Below, piece by piece: positions 15,216-17,372 of a DNA stretch of 17,372 bases (position 1 is its first letter; every line of letters starts with the position of its first letter). The translations under genes and the position numbers were made by a program. The notes beneath the pieces were generated by a model. That model made no database searches. It saw only the letters and a list, made by a program, of their open reading frames with translations, and was not told the origin of the DNA. The stretch lies in contig JARFQK010000352.1 in assembly GCA_029287815.1 (NCBI GenBank), positions 1 to 17,372 on the forward strand, in the 5' to 3' direction. This DNA is from Gammaproteobacteria bacterium. GTDB taxonomy: Bacteria > Pseudomonadota > Gammaproteobacteria > SZUA-229.

Positions 15216-15827
15216 CTACCAGCGCAGGCCACTCTTTTCGATCGTCTTCTTGATCTTTTTCTGTCCAAGCCAGACCTTGCGGTTATTCGCGAGATCGATC
15301 AGCGTCAGATCAACCTGATAAAAGCGCACCTGCTCACCTGAGATTGCATCGATGATCGTGTTGATCGTGCCTTTGAGCATGAAATCGGCACCGATCTCTT
15401 GTCCCATCGCTTTGCGCGTCTGCTCGGCCGCATGCAAGTCCTGATCCTTACGTTCACTGCGAATTTCCTCTCGCTCCTCGCTCGAAGCGACGAAATCAAC
15501 CTCCCCGGAATTGATCAATGCCCGCTCCATATCCGCAATGAATGTCCGCGTGTTGATGTGCTCATGACTCAAATTGCGAACTTCGCCCACAATCACGGTA
15601 GGTGGTTTACCCTGTTCCCGATTGAAACGCGATAACCATGACTGCGAGAGTGCATCCTGGATCATCTCATCAGCCACTAACCTCGAATCTGTGTCATTCC
15701 AGTTTCCGCTGAGATCTACGACTGCGTCGGTCTCTACACGCGTCACCTGCTGACCACAGGCTGAGATTACGGCCAGGGTAACAGCGGCGACCAGCGCGAT
15801 CGTATAATTCTTAAAAGTGTTCAGCAT
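15216..15827 (-). CDS. lpoB: Penicillin-binding protein activator LpoB
   Basis: LpoB is an outer-membrane lipoprotein that reaches through the periplasm to activate the class A synthase PBP1b. The 203-residue product has a signal peptide with lipobox VISAC (Cys24), a short linker and a globular domain. The domain shows the family pattern: DTDSRLVADEMIQDALSQ, then PTVIVGEVRNLSHEHINT, EIGADFMLKGTI and YQVDLTLIDLANNRKVW. It lacks the long Pro-rich linker of E. coli LpoB. I chose ATG 15827, because GGAG lies eight bases upstream. An in-frame TTG at 15839 would overlap that site. It is first in the lipoprotein cluster. The 213-base gap to the next gene holds nothing I can support. Confidence 0.9.
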   Translation of the reverse strand: MLNTFKNYTIALVAAVTLAVISACGQQVTRVETDAVVDLSGNWNDTDSRLVADEMIQDALSQSWLSRFNREQGKPPTVIVGEVRNLSHEHINTRTFIADMERALINSGEVDFVASSEEREEIRSERKDQDLHAAEQTRKAMGQEIGADFMLKGTINTIIDAISGEQVRFYQVDLTLIDLANNRKVWLGQKKIKKTIEKSGLRW

Positions 15828-15915
15828 CGGTTGCTCCAATCAATCAGTTCATAGCCTTTTTTATATCATGATCATATTAGGATAGCATGCACTGGCTCAC
15901 AGTTTTGAAATCCCC

Positions 15916-15944
15916 TTGCGAACTGCGATCACAGCAGGTATCGT
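15916..15944 (+). promoter_or_regulatory. Possible mtaD promoter placing the transcript start at the ATG
   Basis: TTGCGA (15916-15921) and TATCGT (15939-15944) are separated by 17 bases. Transcription would begin about at 15951, the A of the mtaD start codon, which would make the mRNA leaderless. The -10 match is moderate. Confidence 0.3.
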
Positions 15945-15950
15945 CGCCGC

Positions 15951-17270
15951 ATGACCGCTATCGATACACTTTTGCACGGCCGCTGGGTTCTCCCTGTCAG
16001 CGCGGGTGATCCCTGCTTGCAGAACCACAGCGTGGTCATTCACGAGGATCGGATCGTCGACGTCCTTCCAACTGAAAGTGCGAAAGCGGGGTATCAGGCG
16101 ACCGTAGCCTACGACTTTGGCCAGCATGCGCTGATTCCCGGACTGATCAATGCGCATACGCATGCCGCGATGAGCCTTTTTCGGGGCTTATCTGACGACA
16201 TTGCATTGATGGATTGGCTACAGAACCATATCTGGCCTGCAGAATCCAGATGGGTCAATGAAGATTTCGTGCAATGCGGTACAGAGCTGGCAATTGCGGA
16301 AATGCTGCGAAGCGGCACAACTTGCTTCAATGACATGTATTTTTTTCCGGACATTACTGCCCGGGTCGCCAAAACTGCTGGCATGCGCGCCTGTGTTGGG
16401 CTTATCGTACTTGATTTTCCGACCGTTTGGGCCAGCGATGGCGACGACTACATTGAGAAAGGTATTGCGGTACACGACACTTTTCGCAATGATGAACTGG
16501 TCACGACAACCTTTGCTCCCCACGCGCCTTACACGGTCTCGGACAAACCCCTGGAAAAACTCCGTAGTTTCGCCCACGAAATGGATCTCACCGTTACAAT
16601 GCACGTTCACGAGACCGAACACGAGATAAAGCAGGCGGTCGAAGAAACCGGCGTCAGACCGTTGAAGCGCCTCTATGACCTGGGGTTGGTCGGGCCTTCG
16701 CTGCTCGCCGTACATATGACCCAAGTCGAACCCGATGAGTTGGACCTGCTGGCCGAAAGCTGCTGCAATGTGGTTCATTGTCCCGAGTCGAATCTCAAAC
16801 TGGCCAGTGGCTTTTGTCCCGTCTCCCAAATGCAAGGCCGAGGGATCAATATCGCGCTGGGCACTGACGGCGCCGCGAGCAACAATGACCTGGACATGCT
16901 TGGCGAGATGCGCAGCGCTGCCCTGCTGGCGAAGGGTGTCGCTGCAGACCCCACTGCCGTGCCAGCAGATGCCGCTCTGAGAATGGCGACGATCAATGGG
17001 GCTCGAGCCCTGGGTATCGATGACCGTGTTGGCTCGCTAGAGCCCGGCAAGCACGCCGATATTGTCGCTATCGATCTTGGCTACATCGAAACCACACCTG
17101 TTTACGATCCAGTCTCTCATCTCGTCTACAGCTGTGGTCGTGATCAGATATCGGACGTCTGGATCGCCGGTCGGCATGTACTGAAGAACCGGGTGCTGAC
17201 TGGGCTTGATGAGCAGAGTATCCGCCTTCGGGCACAACAATGGAGCCGTAAAATCGCATCTCAGCAATGA
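15951..17270 (+). CDS. mtaD: TRZ/ATZ-family amidohydrolase, MtaD-like
   Basis: A 439-residue metal-dependent deaminase of the amidohydrolase superfamily, most like 5-methylthioadenosine/S-adenosylhomocysteine deaminase. Metal and active-site residues are visible: His69 and His71 in NAHTHAAM, His218 and Glu221 in MHVHETEHE, His255 in LLAVHMTQ, and Asp306 in LGTDGAASNNDLDM. It begins with the beta-sandwich strand and ends with the usual PGKHADIVAIDL and DVWIAGRHVL. Substrate cannot be fixed from motifs, since guanine and chlorohydrolase relatives share them. The location just before a probable ubiG is typical in gammaproteobacteria (from memory). No strong Shine-Dalgarno precedes the ATG. Confidence 0.9.
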   Translation: MTAIDTLLHGRWVLPVSAGDPCLQNHSVVIHEDRIVDVLPTESAKAGYQATVAYDFGQHALIPGLINAHTHAAMSLFRGLSDDIALMDWLQNHIWPAESRWVNEDFVQCGTELAIAEMLRSGTTCFNDMYFFPDITARVAKTAGMRACVGLIVLDFPTVWASDGDDYIEKGIAVHDTFRNDELVTTTFAPHAPYTVSDKPLEKLRSFAHEMDLTVTMHVHETEHEIKQAVEETGVRPLKRLYDLGLVGPSLLAVHMTQVEPDELDLLAESCCNVVHCPESNLKLASGFCPVSQMQGRGINIALGTDGAASNNDLDMLGEMRSAALLAKGVAADPTAVPADAALRMATINGARALGIDDRVGSLEPGKHADIVAIDLGYIETTPVYDPVSHLVYSCGRDQISDVWIAGRHVLKNRVLTGLDEQSIRLRAQQWSRKIASQQ

Positions 17271-17293
17271 CGCTTGAGTCACCGGTCAAACTC

Positions 17294-17344
17294 GGATGAG
17301 AAATGCGCGTTAAAGGCGTACAATAAATAGGATGAGCAATGCGC
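17294..17344 (+). repeat. Direct repeat across the ubiG start region
   Basis: GGATGAGAAATGCGC (17294-17308) and GGATGAGCAATGCGC (17330-17344) match at 14 of 15 bases and lie 36 bases apart. The second copy contains the probable ubiG ATG. The first contains an ATG with a five-codon reading frame ending at TAA 17311-17313. Confidence 0.75.
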
Positions 17345-17372
17345 AAGCCAACATCGATCCGGCCGAAATCAG
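17332..17372 (+). CDS. ubiG: Probable UbiG N-terminus (ubiquinone biosynthesis O-methyltransferase), cut by window edge
   Basis: Thirteen codons are visible, MSNAQANIDPAEI, open to the right edge. This resembles the start of UbiG proteins (for example an NVD.EEIAKFE segment in E. coli). The context also fits, because an MtaD-like hydrolase gene commonly precedes ubiG in gammaproteobacteria (from memory). UbiG carries out the two O-methylation steps of ubiquinone synthesis. With so few residues the call depends mostly on context. No good Shine-Dalgarno lies at normal spacing. Confidence 0.6.
   Translation, partial: MSNAQANIDPAEI

Noticed and set aside
16218..16835. 205-codon minus-strand ORF inside mtaD
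   Set aside because: It is antisense to the amidohydrolase active-site region and has no recognisable protein features.

Overview
The window looks like chromosomal core genome of a gammaproteobacterium. The reasons are the isc order iscR-iscS-iscU-iscA-hscB-hscA under tandem IscR-type sites, clpS-clpA convergent with infA as in Escherichia coli, an LpoB-type activator of a class A penicillin-binding protein, and an mtaD-like deaminase directly before a probable ubiG. I saw no phage, plasmid, insertion sequence, CRISPR, rRNA or tRNA. The species cannot be read from the sequence.

Positions 1-4774, minus strand: the ISC iron-sulfur assembly operon. Transcription starts from a sigma70-type promoter embedded in two IscR-like operators. 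The order is iscR, an unannotated 53-codon ORF packed between iscR and iscS, then iscS (cysteine desulfurase), iscU (scaffold), iscA (A-type carrier), hscB (J-protein) and hscA (Hsp70), which runs off the left edge. IscS supplies sulfur, IscU builds the cluster, and HscA/HscB release it by acting on the LPPVK loop of IscU.

Positions 4775-5096 hold a REP-like palindromic doublet. Positions 5097-7935, minus strand, form a compact cluster: a PLP aminotransferase, a cysteine-rich DUF2797 protein and cysE (serine acetyltransferase). CysE feeds cysteine synthesis, so it sits naturally beside the cysteine-consuming ISC operon. The conserved N-terminus of CysE is encoded upstream of its first ATG, which points to an AUC start or a single-base error.

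Positions 8042-9374, plus strand: an exported M23 zinc metallopeptidase and infA (IF-1). Positions 9588-12206, minus strand: clpS and clpA, the N-degron adaptor and its AAA+ unfoldase. Positions 12207-12634 carry the clpS promoter but no convincing gene.

Positions 12635-15827, minus strand: a three-lipoprotein cluster, lpoB, a COG3014-like TPR lipoprotein and an LPP20-family lipoprotein, probably acting in peptidoglycan synthesis or outer-membrane biology. Positions 15951-17372, plus strand: an mtaD-like amidohydrolase and the first codons of a probable ubiG.

I found no clear new multi-gene system. The best leads are the iscR-iscS small ORF, the non-canonical cysE start, the DUF2797 protein beside cysE/isc, and the REP-like doublet next to the isc operators.
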